Assembly (NCBI GenBank): GCA_017304845.1
Contig: JAFKLL010000019.1
Span: 38,055 to 102,054 of the forward strand
Source of the DNA: Solirubrobacterales bacterium
GTDB lineage: Bacteria > Actinomycetota > Thermoleophilia > Solirubrobacterales > 70-9
Direction: 5' to 3'
DNA length: 64,000 bases
Shown: one piece after another, positions 25,072 through 33,909 of the stretch
How the letters are laid out: every line of letters begins with the position of its first letter
How positions within the stretch are numbered: the first letter of the stretch is position 1
Notes under the pieces: generated by a model
Seen by the model: the letters and a program-made list of their open reading frames with translations, nothing else
Databases searched by the model: none
What the model was told of the DNA's origin: nothing
Translations under genes and position numbers: made by a program

Positions 25072-27125
25072 ACCAGGCCCCGACCATCTTCAACCCCTCG
25101 ACCCTGGCCACCGCGACCCTGGAGTCGGTCCGGAAGCTGGATCCCCGGCACGTGGTCAAGAGCCCGGTCATGTTCGTGGTCGAGGTCTCCGCGGTGCTGA
25201 TCACCGGGATCTGGGTCGCCCAGGCGCTCGGGGTGAGCGGCTCCGGCGTCGGTGACGCCCCCGCCTGGTTCTCCTTCACGGTCGCCGTCCTGCTCTGGCT
25301 GACCGTCCTCTTCGCCAACTTCGCCGAGTCGGTGGCCGAGGGCCGCGGCAAGGCCCAGGCCGACGCGCTGCGCTCGATGCGCTCGGACACCCAGGCCCGG
25401 ATGACCGACGGCACCACCCGTCCCGCCGCCGATCTCGCCCAGGGCGATCTCGTGGTCGTCGAGACCGGCGAGACGATCCCCGGGGACGGGACCATCGTCG
25501 AGGGCATCGCCTCGGTCGACGAGTCGGCGATCACCGGCGAGTCCGCGCCCGTGATCCGCGAGGCCGGCGGCGATCGCAGCGCCGTCACCGGCGGCACCCG
25601 GGTCCTCTCCGACCGCATCGTGGTCGAGATCACCCAGCAGCCGGGCCAGTCCTTCCTCGACCGGATGATCGCCCTGATCGAAGGCGCCTCGCGCAAGAAG
25701 ACCCCGAACGAGATCGCCCTGAACATCCTGCTGGCCGGGCTGACCATCGTCTTCCTCGCGGTCGTCCTCACCTTGGCGCCCTTCGCCGACTACGCGGGGA
25801 CCCCGGTGTCAGTCGTGATGCTCGCCTCCCTCCTGATCGCGCTGATCCCGACCACGATCGGGGCGCTCCTGCCGGCGATCGGCATCGCCGGCATGGACCG
25901 TCTGGTCCGTCGCAACGTGCTCGCCCTCTCCGGGCGCTCGGTCGAGGCATCCGGTGACGTCGACGTGCTGCTGCTCGACAAGACCGGCACGATCACCCTC
26001 GGCAACCGCCAAGCCCACGAGTTCGTGCCGATGCCCGGCGTCTCCGAGACCGACCTGGCCGAGGCCGCCCAGATCGCTTCGCTGGCCGACGAGACCCCGG
26101 AGGGCCGCTCGATCGTGATCCTGGCCAAGCAGCTGGGAATCAGGGAGCACGACTTCGGCGACGCCCAGCCCGAGTTCGTCCCCTTCACCGCCGAGACCAG
26201 GATGAGCGGCGTCGACTTCGCCGGGAACCGGCTGCGGAAGGGGGCCGGTGACGCGATCCTCGGCTGGATCGAGAGCCAGGGCGGCCGGGCGCCGGCCGAG
26301 CTGGGACCGGCTCTGGAAAGGATCGCCAAGGATGGCGGCACCCCTCTCGCGGTCTCCCGGGACTCGCAGGTCCTCGGGGTGATCCACCTCAAGGACGTGG
26401 TCAAGGAGGGCATGAGCGAACGGTTCGACCAGCTCCGCGCGATGGGCATCCGCACGGTCATGGTCACCGGCGACAACCCGCTCACGGCGGCGAAGATCGC
26501 CGACGAGGCCGGGGTCGACGACTTCCTCGCCGAGGCCACCCCGGAGGCCAAGCTGGAGCTGATCCGCAACGAGCAGTCCTCGGGCCGGATGGTGGCGATG
26601 ACCGGCGACGGGACCAACGACGCCCCGGCCCTGGCCCAGGCCGACGTCGGGGTGGCGATGAACACCGGCACCCAGGCCGCCCGCGAAGCCGGGAACATGG
26701 TCGATCTCGACTCGAATCCCACCAAGCTGATCGAGATCGTCGAGGTCGGCAAGCAGCTGCTGATCACCCGGGGCGCCCTGACCACGTTCTCGATCGCCAA
26801 CGACGTCGCCAAGTACTTCGCGATCCTGCCGGCCATGTTCGCCGCCACCTACGCCCTGGCCGGCGAGAGCGAGGGGCCGCTGGCCTCGCTCAACATCATG
26901 CATCTGGGCACGCCGGAGTCGGCGATCCTCTCGGCGCTGATCTTCAACGCGCTGGTGATCCCGGCCCTGGTGCCGCTCGCGCTCAGAGGCGTGAGCTACC
27001 GCCCGGTCGGCGCCACCGCCCTGCTGCGACGCAACCTTCTGATCTACGGCGTCGGCGGTCTGATCCTGCCCTTCGTCGGGATCAAGTTGATCGATCTGAT
27101 CGTTCACGGCATATTCGGGGTGTGA
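25068..27125 (+). CDS. kdpB: KdpB P-type ATPase subunit
   Basis: 685 residues. Phosphorylation loop DKTGT with Asp304, actuator loop '[12 protein letters not shown]', nucleotide domain '[10 protein letters not shown]', hinge '[22 protein letters not shown]', '[28 protein letters not shown]'. Seven membrane helices as in the family. The Ser of 'ITGESAPV' corresponds to the loop whose phosphorylation inhibits E. coli KdpB. It ends in TGATG with the next gene. Confidence 0.95.
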   Translation: MNQAPTIFNPSTLATATLESVRKLDPRHVVKSPVMFVVEVSAVLITGIWVAQALGVSGSGVGDAPAWFSFTVAVLLWLTVLFANFAESVAEGRGKAQADALRSMRSDTQARMTDGTTRPAADLAQGDLVVVETGETIPGDGTIVEGIASVDESAITGESAPVIREAGGDRSAVTGGTRVLSDRIVVEITQQPGQSFLDRMIALIEGASRKKTPNEIALNILLAGLTIVFLAVVLTLAPFADYAGTPVSVVMLASLLIALIPTTIGALLPAIGIAGMDRLVRRNVLALSGRSVEASGDVDVLLLDKTGTITLGNRQAHEFVPMPGVSETDLAEAAQIASLADETPEGRSIVILAKQLGIREHDFGDAQPEFVPFTAETRMSGVDFAGNRLRKGAGDAILGWIESQGGRAPAELGPALERIAKDGGTPLAVSRDSQVLGVIHLKDVVKEGMSERFDQLRAMGIRTVMVTGDNPLTAAKIADEAGVDDFLAEATPEAKLELIRNEQSSGRMVAMTGDGTNDAPALAQADVGVAMNTGTQAAREAGNMVDLDSNPTKLIEIVEVGKQLLITRGALTTFSIANDVAKYFAILPAMFAATYALAGESEGPLASLNIMHLGTPESAILSALIFNALVIPALVPLALRGVSYRPVGATALLRRNLLIYGVGGLILPFVGIKLIDLIVHGIFGV

Positions 27126-28243
27126 TGTCAGTTCGGGGCCGACACCGGGTACTTCTCGGGATGGCCCCTGGGGTCGGCAAGACCTACCGGATGCTGCAGG
27201 AGGGCCGGGCCGAGGCGGCCGAGGGCCACGACGTGGTGATCGGCTACCTGGAGCCCCACGACCGGCCCGAGACCGCGGCCCAGGCGGAGGGTCTGGAGAT
27301 GGTCCCCCGCAGCCTCCACCGGGTCGGGACCACGGTCCTGCCCGAGATGAACCTCCAGGCGGTGATCGACCGGGCGCCGGAGGTGGCCCTGGTCGACGAG
27401 CTCGCCCACACCAACGCCCAGGGCTCGGTCCACGAGAAGCGCTACCAGGACGTCGAGGACCTGCTGGACGCCGGCATCAGCGTGATCTCGACGGTGAACG
27501 TCCAGCACCTCGAGTCGCTCAACGACCAACTCGCCGACCTGACCGGGGTCCGGGTCCGCGAGACCCTCCCGGACGACGTCCTCAAGCGTGCCGACGAGAT
27601 CGTCCTGATCGACCTGACGCCGCAGGACCTGATCGAGCGCCTCCGCGAGGGCAAGGTGTACGCGCTGCCGCAGGTCGAACAGGCGCTTGGCTCGTTCTTC
27701 CGGGCCGAGAACCTCGCCGCCCTGCGCGAGGTGGCGCTGCGCCAGGTGGCCGAGGACGTCGAGTCGAGGCGGCTGGTCACGACCTCGACCCCGATCAGGG
27801 GACAGCCCGAGACGCGGCGCAGCCTTGCCTTCGGCGAGAGCATGTTGGCCCTGATCACGCCGGACCCGCGCTCGCAGCGGCTGATCCGGCGGGCCTGGCG
27901 CTCGGCCCGGCGCCTCGGCGCCGAGCTCGATCTGCTCTGGGTCGCGCCGCCCTCGCTGCGCACCCCCGAGACCGATCCGCGCCTGGTCCCGCTGAGGCGC
28001 CTCGCCTCGATCCTCGGGGTCGAGCTGATCGTCGAGCCCGGCGACGATCTGGTCCAGAAGGTCAGCGAGGTCGCCCGGCGTCGCGGCACCACCTATGTCC
28101 TGATGGGACCGCCCACGGTCCGTCGCGGCCCGGCCCGGCTACGCACCTCCCTGGTCGAGCGCATGATCGAGGCGATGCCGGGAGTCGACATCAGGATCGT
28201 CAGCGACCGCTCCCGCCTGAGCGAGCCGGGGAACGAGCGATGA
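27125..28243 (+). CDS. kdpD: KdpD N-terminal half: KdpD ATP-binding domain plus Usp domain
   Basis: 372 residues from ATG 27125 (TGATG with kdpB). Walker A GMAPGVGKT (12-20), 'ALVDELAHTNAQGS' Walker B, 'YQDVEDLLDAGISVISTVNVQHLESLND' and 'YALPQVEQALGSFFR' are the KdpD sensor signature; about 245-370 is a Usp domain ('MLALITPDPRSQRLIRRAWRSARRLGAELDLLWV'). It has no membrane helices, HisKA or ATPase kinase domain; those are on the separate protein at 20447-21838. Presumably the two halves associate. Confidence 0.9.
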   Translation: MSVRGRHRVLLGMAPGVGKTYRMLQEGRAEAAEGHDVVIGYLEPHDRPETAAQAEGLEMVPRSLHRVGTTVLPEMNLQAVIDRAPEVALVDELAHTNAQGSVHEKRYQDVEDLLDAGISVISTVNVQHLESLNDQLADLTGVRVRETLPDDVLKRADEIVLIDLTPQDLIERLREGKVYALPQVEQALGSFFRAENLAALREVALRQVAEDVESRRLVTTSTPIRGQPETRRSLAFGESMLALITPDPRSQRLIRRAWRSARRLGAELDLLWVAPPSLRTPETDPRLVPLRRLASILGVELIVEPGDDLVQKVSEVARRRGTTYVLMGPPTVRRGPARLRTSLVERMIEAMPGVDIRIVSDRSRLSEPGNER

Positions 28244-28752
28244 CCCACGAGCGCGCCCTGATCGCGATCTTCGCGCTCAGCACCCTGCTGCTCACCGTCG
28301 CCCTGGTCCGGGAGGCCCGCCGACGCCGGGGATCGGTCTCGGACGAGGCGCTGCTCTTCCCCTTTGACATCTCGACCTTCTCCGCCGGCGCGCTCGACCG
28401 TTCGATCAAGATCGCGAAGGGCTCGGGCGCCACCCTCCTGCCCGCCTATCTCGCGGTCGTCTCCCGGCGCGTCTCGCTCGACGCGTCCCTGCCTCGGCAC
28501 GCCGAGCGGGCGATCCCGATGCTCGACCGGATCGAGGTCGAGGCGAACCGCCAGGGCGTCCGGGTCGATTCCTCGATCGAGTCCGGGCGCAGCCTCCGGC
28601 ACGCGCTGGCCCGGGTGATCGAGGCCCGGCACCCGGACCAGGCGATCATCGCCGCGGCCGCCGCGGGCCAGGAGGGCTTCAGCCCGGAGGACATCGCCTG
28701 GATCCTCGACCGAGTCAACTGCGGAGTGCTAGTCCTCAAACCACCGACCTGA
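28240..28752 (+). CDS. Membrane-anchored Usp-like protein at the end of the kdp operon
   Basis: 170 residues. One N-terminal membrane helix ('RALIAIFALSTLLLTVALV'), a basic stop ('REARRRRG'), then a Usp-like alpha/beta domain: 'LLFPFDISTFSAGALDRSIKIAKGSGATLLPAYLAVV', 'SLRHALARVIEARHPDQAIIAAA', 'CGVLVLKPP'. The final G-x-x-x-x-x-G/S nucleotide loop of true Usp proteins is not obvious. Coupled by ATGA to the KdpD N-terminal gene, so it is probably a third part of the same signalling unit. Exact role unknown. Confidence 0.65.
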   Translation: MTHERALIAIFALSTLLLTVALVREARRRRGSVSDEALLFPFDISTFSAGALDRSIKIAKGSGATLLPAYLAVVSRRVSLDASLPRHAERAIPMLDRIEVEANRQGVRVDSSIESGRSLRHALARVIEARHPDQAIIAAAAAGQEGFSPEDIAWILDRVNCGVLVLKPPT

Positions 28753-28771
28753 ACCACACCCAGCCCCAACA

Positions 28772-28828
28772 AGCCCGCGAGATGCAGATCGGGTGCGCTA
28801 TGTGGCGCGGATCTGCATCTCGCGGGCT
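28772..28828. repeat. Interspersed palindromic repeat, copy C
   Basis: The most perfect copy: 19-nt arms AGCCCGCGAGATGCAGATC (28772-28790) and its exact complement (28810-28828), around a 19-nt centre with GCGC/GCGC. It lies between the kdp operon end and the promoter of the ABC exporter. No T-run follows. Confidence 0.9.
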
Positions 28829-28850
28829 CTGGTCGCAATACTTTACTTTG

Positions 28851-28856
28851 TATAGT
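28851..28856 (+). promoter_or_regulatory. -10 TATAGT for the ABC exporter operon
   Basis: TATAGT, 7 nt, GTG 28864. The AT-rich stretch 'ATACTTTACTTTGTATAGTGGTAT' is flanked by ATAC/GTAT and may include an operator. The ATG at 28860 runs into a stop after five codons, so GTG is used. Confidence 0.5.
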
Positions 28857-28863
28857 GGTATGA

Positions 28864-30624
28864 GTGCCCACCTTTAGGAGACTGCTCGCCTTCCTGAGAC
28901 CCCATCGGCGCGCGCTCTGGGGGTCGATGATCTTCGCCTGGATGGCGATGGGCATGACCGTGCTGATCCCCTGGCTGGTCGGCCAGGGGGCGGTGAACGC
29001 GATCCAGGACGGCGACGAGGAACGGCTGCTCCTCATGGTCGGGGCGATCATGGTCGCCGCCGTCCTGCGGCTCGTGCTGACCGTGATCCGGCGCGTGGTC
29101 GCGGGCCGGGTCTCGCTGGCGGTCGAGTTCGACCTGCGCCAGGAGGTCTACGCCCACCTGATGAAGCTCGAACTGGGCTTCTTCGATCGCAGCCAGACCG
29201 GCCAGTTGATGAGCCGGGCCACGGTCGACCTGCAGGCGATCCGGTTCTTCCTCGGCTACGGGCTGATCTTCTTCAGCCAGAGCGTCCTCACGGTCGCGTT
29301 GGCCGGGGTCGTGATGTTCGTGATCAACCCCTGGCTGGCGCTGCTGGCGCTCGCCCCCGCCCCGCTGATCGTCTTCACCGCCCTGCGCTTCACCCGCCAG
29401 TCCCGGCCCGCCATGCAGGAGGTCCAACAGCGGGTGGCGGAGCTCACCGCCCAGGCCGAGGAGAGCGTGGTCGGGATCCGCGTGGTCAAGGCCTTCGCCC
29501 GCGAGGACCACCAGTTCGAACGGTTCCAGGGCGCGGTCGACCGCCTCTTCGACCAGAGCATGACCTCGACCCGGATCCTCGCCTTCTTCACACCCCTGAT
29601 CGGCGCGCTGCCCCAGATCGGGACCGCGCTGGTGCTGCTGGTCGGCGGCCACGCGGTGCTGAACGGGACCATCGACCTGGGCCAGTTCTCGACCTTCTAC
29701 ATGTTCATGCTGATGCTGGCCGGGCCGCTCCGCACGGTCGGCATGGCGCTCGGGATGGGCCAGCGGGCGATCGCCGCCGGCAACCGCCTTTTCGAGGTGC
29801 TCGACCGCGACCCCGAGCTGGGTTCCAAGCCCGGCGCGCCGGCCCTGCCGGAGGGCGGCGGACGGGTCTCCCTCAAGGGCGTCTCGCTCGACTACGGGGC
29901 CGGCATGCCGGAGGCGCTCCACGGAATCGACCTCGAGGTCGAGCCCGGAACGCGGCTCGCCCTGGTCGGCCCCTCCGGCTCCGGCAAGAGCAGCCTGGTC
30001 GCGCTGCTGGCCCGGCTCTACGACCCGACCGCCGGCACGGTCGAGATCGACGGCGCCGATCTCCGTGACGTCGACCTGGCCTCGCTCCGCCACCAGATCT
30101 CCTACGTCTCCGACGACAGCTTCCTCTTCTCCGACACGATCGCCAACAACATCTCCTACGCCCGCGCCGACGCCACGCCCGAGGAGATCGAGCGGGCCGC
30201 GCGCCTGGCCCAGGCCTCCGAGTTCATCGAGGCCCTGCCCGACGGCTACGAGACCGTGGTCGGCGAACGCGGCCTCACTCTCTCCGGCGGCCAGCGCCAG
30301 CGGGTCGCGATCGCCCGGGCTCTCCTGGCCGACCCCCGAGTCCTGATCCTCGACGACGCCACCTCCTCGCTCGACGCGACCACCGAACAGCGCATCCGCG
30401 CCGGGCTGGCCGAGGCGATGGCCGGGCGCACGACCTTCGTGATCGGCCACCGCCTCTCGACCATCTCGCTGGCCGACGAGGTCGTGCTGATCGAGGACGG
30501 CCGGATCACCGACCGGGGCACCAGCGACGAGCTGGCCGCCCGCTCCGGCCTCTACCGCGAACTGACCGGGGGCAGCGGCGAGGATCCCCGCTTCGTGCCC
30601 GAGGAATCCGAGGTGCTGGCATGA
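28864..30624 (+). CDS. ABC exporter half-transporter, subunit 1 (degenerate catalytic Glu)
   Basis: 586 residues: six membrane helices (about 17-300), then a nucleotide-binding domain with Walker A 'GPSGSGKSS', signature 'LSGGQRQR', and Walker B 'RVLILDDATSSLD'. The catalytic Glu after Walker B is replaced by Asp, as in the degenerate subunit of heterodimeric exporters such as TM287/288. The H-loop 'IGHRLST' is intact. Coupled by ATGA to subunit 2. Likely a drug or lipid exporter in the cytoplasmic membrane; substrate unknown. Start GTG 28864, leaderless. Confidence 0.88.
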   Translation: MPTFRRLLAFLRPHRRALWGSMIFAWMAMGMTVLIPWLVGQGAVNAIQDGDEERLLLMVGAIMVAAVLRLVLTVIRRVVAGRVSLAVEFDLRQEVYAHLMKLELGFFDRSQTGQLMSRATVDLQAIRFFLGYGLIFFSQSVLTVALAGVVMFVINPWLALLALAPAPLIVFTALRFTRQSRPAMQEVQQRVAELTAQAEESVVGIRVVKAFAREDHQFERFQGAVDRLFDQSMTSTRILAFFTPLIGALPQIGTALVLLVGGHAVLNGTIDLGQFSTFYMFMLMLAGPLRTVGMALGMGQRAIAAGNRLFEVLDRDPELGSKPGAPALPEGGGRVSLKGVSLDYGAGMPEALHGIDLEVEPGTRLALVGPSGSGKSSLVALLARLYDPTAGTVEIDGADLRDVDLASLRHQISYVSDDSFLFSDTIANNISYARADATPEEIERAARLAQASEFIEALPDGYETVVGERGLTLSGGQRQRVAIARALLADPRVLILDDATSSLDATTEQRIRAGLAEAMAGRTTFVIGHRLSTISLADEVVLIEDGRITDRGTSDELAARSGLYRELTGGSGEDPRFVPEESEVLA

Positions 30625-32375
30625 GCCCGACCCGCGAGCACACCGCCGGCCGCGGCCGCAAGATCCGCTGGGTCCTCGGGCTGCTGCGGCCCTACAAGGT
30701 CCGCCTCGTCTTCATGGTGCTGGCCGTGCTGATCTCGACCGCCAGCGCCCTGGCCCCGCCCTGGCTGGCCGGCCACGCGATCGACGCCGGCATCGAGACC
30801 GCCGACATCTCCGCCCTCAACCTGACCATCGCCCTCTTCGCGGTGGCGGTGATCCTCAACGCGGCCACCTCCTGGCTCCAGACCTGGCTGGTCGGCTGGA
30901 TCGGGATCCGGGTGCTGCAGGACCTCCGCGAGCAGGTCTTCAAGCACATCCAGCGCATGTCGATCGGGTTCTTCAACCGCAACCGCCCCGGCACCCTGAT
31001 CTCCCGCATGACCAATGACATCGAGGCGCTGAACCAGCTGATCAGCGACGGCATCGTGACCCTCTTCTCGAACCTGCTGACCCTGATCGGCGTGGTCGCG
31101 ATCATGCTGCTGCTCGACTGGCGGCTGGCCCTGATCACCTTCTCCGTCCTGCCGCTGCTGCTGATCACCAGCCTGGTCTTCCGCCGGTACTCGACCGGAG
31201 CCTTCCGGGAGACCCGCGAGCGCATCGCCGTGGTCACCGCCCACCTGCAGGAGACCCTGAGCGGGGTCCGCGTGGTCCGCAGCTTCGGCCAGGAGCAGCG
31301 CCACATCGATCACATGACCGAGCTCAACGAGGCCAACCGCCAGGCCAACATGAAGACGGTCTACCTGAACGCGAGCTACTTCCCCGCCACCGAGCTGCTG
31401 ACCGCGGTCGGCACCTCGGCGATCCTGCTCTTCGGCGGGTACCAGACGATCGAGGGCAACATCATGATCGGCGTGATCATCTCGTTCGTCGGCTACCTCC
31501 AGCTCTTCTTCGACCCGATCCAGCAGCTGGCCCAGCTCTACGCCACCTACCAGCAGGGAATGGCCGCTCTGGACAAGATCTTCGGCCTGCTCGACACCGA
31601 AGCCGAGATCGTCGACTCCCCGGACGCGATCGACCCGCCTCGCCTGGAGGGGAAGATCACCTTCGACGACGTCTCCTTCAGCTACGACGACAGCGAGAAC
31701 TGGGCCACCAAGGGAATTGACTTCGAGATCGAACCGGGAGAGACGGTCGCCCTGGTCGGCAGCACCGGCGCCGGCAAGTCGACCCTGGCCAAGCTGATCA
31801 CGAGATTCCACGATCCCCAGCGCGGCCGGATCCTGATCGACGGTCGCCCCCTCTCGGACTACCGGCAGCGAGCCCTCCGCGGCCAGATGGGCATCGTGCC
31901 GCAGGAAGGCTTCCTCTTCTCCGGGTCGATCGCGGAGAACATAGCCTTCGGCCGTCCCGACGCCTCAATCGAGGAGATCGCGGCCGCCGCCGACGCGGTC
32001 GGGGCGACGCCCTTCATCGAACGCCTCAGCGACGGCCTCGAGACCGAGGTCGGCGAACGCGGCGTCCAGCTCTCATCCGGCCAGAGGCAGCTGGTCGCCT
32101 TCGCCCGGGTGATCCTGGCCCAGCCGCGCATCCTGATCCTCGACGAGGCGACCTCGGCGGTCGACACCAGGACCGAGCGGGTGATCGAGGCAGCGCTGGA
32201 CGACGTGCTGGAAGGACGGACCGCGGTCGTGATCGCCCACCGCCTCTCCACCATCCGCCGAGCCGACCGGATCATCGTGCTGGAGCACGGGGAGATCGCG
32301 GAGTCGGGCAGCCACGAGGAGCTCCTCGCCGCCGGCGGACGCTACGCGGCGCTGTACAGCAACTGGACCGCCTGA
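30621..32375 (+). CDS. ABC exporter half-transporter, subunit 2 (consensus Glu, altered signature)
   Basis: 584 residues: six membrane helices, Walker A 'GSTGAGKST', Walker B 'RILILDEATSAVD' with the catalytic Glu, H-loop 'IAHRLST', but signature 'LSSGQRQL' in place of LSGGQ. Together with subunit 1 this leaves one consensus ATP site (Walker motifs of this subunit with LSGGQ of subunit 1) and one degenerate site. That is the hallmark of asymmetric heterodimers. A palindrome (32398-32415) lies just after the stop. Confidence 0.88.
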   Translation: MSPTREHTAGRGRKIRWVLGLLRPYKVRLVFMVLAVLISTASALAPPWLAGHAIDAGIETADISALNLTIALFAVAVILNAATSWLQTWLVGWIGIRVLQDLREQVFKHIQRMSIGFFNRNRPGTLISRMTNDIEALNQLISDGIVTLFSNLLTLIGVVAIMLLLDWRLALITFSVLPLLLITSLVFRRYSTGAFRETRERIAVVTAHLQETLSGVRVVRSFGQEQRHIDHMTELNEANRQANMKTVYLNASYFPATELLTAVGTSAILLFGGYQTIEGNIMIGVIISFVGYLQLFFDPIQQLAQLYATYQQGMAALDKIFGLLDTEAEIVDSPDAIDPPRLEGKITFDDVSFSYDDSENWATKGIDFEIEPGETVALVGSTGAGKSTLAKLITRFHDPQRGRILIDGRPLSDYRQRALRGQMGIVPQEGFLFSGSIAENIAFGRPDASIEEIAAAADAVGATPFIERLSDGLETEVGERGVQLSSGQRQLVAFARVILAQPRILILDEATSAVDTRTERVIEAALDDVLEGRTAVVIAHRLSTIRRADRIIVLEHGEIAESGSHEELLAAGGRYAALYSNWTA

Positions 32376-32397
32376 CCGGAAGGCCGCGACGGCGGGC

Positions 32398-32415
32398 GAT
32401 CAGCCCGGGCTGATC
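32398..32415. terminator. 18-bp perfect palindrome between convergent genes
   Basis: GATCAGCCCGGGCTGATC, two 9-nt arms without spacer, overlapping the stop codon of the minus-strand lipoprotein gene (32400-32402) and 23 nt after the exporter stop. It could end both transcripts, but there is no T-run. Confidence 0.4.
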
Positions 32416-33074
32416 CCGCCGCTGGGCGAACCGCCCGAGGAACCCGAGCCGCCGGTGGAAGGAGCCGGGGCCGGGGCGACGCCACCGCCGGTGGACGGCG
32501 CGGGCGTGGTTGGAGTCGGGGTCGGGGTCGGCTCGGGGGTGGTCGCCGGAGGCGTGTAGGTCGGGGTCGGCTCGGAGGTGCTCGAACCGCTGGGGTCCTC
32601 GCTGCCGCTGGACGGCACCGAGCTCGACGACGGCGCCTCGGCGCAGTCGGTGAACCCGTACTCGCTGGCCGCGTCCTGGAGGGCCGTGGTGTCGGTCGAG
32701 CCGTTCGCCAGGTCCTGGACGGCCGCGATGACGTCGGTCGGCGGATCCCCGTCGCTGGGCGTGCCCAGATCGCCCAGACGCTGGGCGAGACCGTCGTAGA
32801 TGTCCTCCATCTGCGAGGACTTGGTGGTCTCGTCCGCGGTCGAGGCTTGGATCGAGCCGACCGCCGCGTTGACCTCGGCGCAGATCGCGTCGCCCTGCTC
32901 GATCAGCGAAGCCTTGGTGATCGCGACCGGCTCGGTGGTCCCGGTCGTCGCGGTCGTCGTGGCCGGCTCCGGGTCGTCGTCACCGCCTCCGCAGCCGGCG
33001 GCTGCGAGTCCGAGGACACTGACGGTCAGGGCGGCGCCGAGCAGGCGCTTGAGATCGATTCGAGTCGTGGGCAC
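32400..33074 (-). CDS. Lipoprotein with Pro/Ser/Thr-rich tail
   Basis: 224 residues from GTG 33074. Signal 'LKRLLGAALTVSVLGLAAAGC' with lipobox AAGC. About 60-150 is a helical domain ('LIEQGDAICAEVNAAVGSIQAS', 'MEDIYDGLAQRLGDLGTPSDGD', ending with a second Cys in 'GFTDCAEAP'), then a low-complexity tail of Pro, Thr, Ser and Gly that could span the wall. The start is chosen because TACCTT (33082-33087) lies 7 nt upstream and the n-region is then of normal length; ATG 33116 would give 41 residues before the lipobox. Function unknown. Confidence 0.7.
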   Translation of the reverse strand: MPTTRIDLKRLLGAALTVSVLGLAAAGCGGGDDDPEPATTTATTGTTEPVAITKASLIEQGDAICAEVNAAVGSIQASTADETTKSSQMEDIYDGLAQRLGDLGTPSDGDPPTDVIAAVQDLANGSTDTTALQDAASEYGFTDCAEAPSSSSVPSSGSEDPSGSSTSEPTPTYTPPATTPEPTPTPTPTTPAPSTGGGVAPAPAPSTGGSGSSGGSPSGGISPG

Positions 33075-33081
33075 GAGATTC

Positions 33082-33087
33082 AAGGTA
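33082..33087 (-). promoter_or_regulatory. -10 TACCTT for the lipoprotein gene
   Basis: Minus-strand TACCTT, 7 nt, GTG 33074: leaderless geometry. Confidence 0.45.
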
Positions 33088-33152
33088 ACAGACCTTTCGG
33101 TCGACCTTGACTGCATCCAGAACGTCCTGACGGTATCCTTGGGGACACCCGC

Positions 33153-33223
33153 TGCGGGATAGAATAATGGTAATTCGTGCGGTTCTGGTCCGTGAAATCG
33201 GGGTTCGAGTCCCTGTCCCGCAG
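33153..33223 (+). tRNA. tRNA-Gln(CTG)
   Basis: Acceptor TGCGGGA/TCCCGCA with the U1-A72 pair typical of tRNA-Gln, D stem GAAT/ATTC, anticodon stem TGCGG/CCGTG with loop TTCTGGT (CTG at 33185-33187), variable AAAT, T stem CGGGG/CCCTG with TTCGAGT, discriminator G. CCA is not encoded. A -10-like TATCCT lies at 33134-33139. Confidence 0.92.
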
Positions 33224-33228
33224 CCTTC

Positions 33229-33253
33229 AGCCCGGCTTTCAGCCGGGCTTTTT
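33229..33253 (+). terminator. Intrinsic terminator after tRNA-Gln
   Basis: AGCCCGGCT-ttc-AGCCGGGCT followed by TTTTT. Perfect 9-bp stem and a U-run on the plus strand. It also abuts the stop of the minus-strand TrkA gene. Confidence 0.85.
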
Positions 33254-33909
33254 CATGCCGTGAAGATGCTCTTCAGCTCTTCCTCGCGGTCCGGGTCGAG
33301 CACCGCGAGAATGTCGTCCCCGGCCTCGAAGGCGGTCGAGGCGTTCGGCACCACGCCACGGCCGTCGCGGATGATCGCGATGACCAGGGTGTTGTCCGGC
33401 GTGTTCAGCTCGCCGACCGTCTTGCCGACCACCGGGGACTTCGGGCCGAGCCGGATCTCGATGATCTCGATCTCCTCCTCCTCCAGATCGAGCAGGTGGA
33501 CCAGGTTGTGGTGCGGCACCTCGTGCTCGAGCAGCCGCAGGATCAGCTCGGTGGCCGAGACCACCGGCTTGATGCCGAGCAGGTCGAAGTGGGCCCGGTT
33601 GCTCGGGTTGTTGACCCGGGCGATGATGCGGTCGATCCCGTACTTCTCCTTGGCGACCTGACAGATCAGGATGTTGTCCTCGTCGTCGCCGGTGACCGCG
33701 ATCACCATGTCGGCCCGTTCGATCCCGGCCCTTTCGAGCACCCACAGCTCGGAGGCGTCGCCGTAGAGCACGTTGTGCTCCAGCAGCTGCTCGACGCCGA
33801 GATAGCGCTGACGGCGGTTCTCGATCAGGGTCACCTCATGGCCCTGGCCGAGCAGCTCGCGGGTCAGGTTGACCCCGACCTTGCCGGCTCCGGCAACGAT
33901 CACGTACAT
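33253..33909 (-). CDS. TrkA-type potassium-uptake regulator with TrkA-C domain (CeoB/C-like)
   Basis: 218 residues. RCK/TrkA-N Rossmann domain 'MYVIVAGAGKVGVNLTRELLGQGHEVTLIE' with GxGxxG, 'DASELWVLERAGIERADMVIAVTGDDEDNILICQ', then TrkA-C (about 140-218, 'IRLGPKSPVVGKTVGELN', 'VAIIRDGRGVVPNASTAFEAGDDI'). Binds NAD(H) or an adenine nucleotide and gates a potassium transporter. It directly follows its paralogue at 33910, with no gap. The layout is like mycobacterial ceoB-ceoC. Confidence 0.88.
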   Translation of the reverse strand: MYVIVAGAGKVGVNLTRELLGQGHEVTLIENRRQRYLGVEQLLEHNVLYGDASELWVLERAGIERADMVIAVTGDDEDNILICQVAKEKYGIDRIIARVNNPSNRAHFDLLGIKPVVSATELILRLLEHEVPHHNLVHLLDLEEEEIEIIEIRLGPKSPVVGKTVGELNTPDNTLVIAIIRDGRGVVPNASTAFEAGDDILAVLDPDREEELKSIFTA

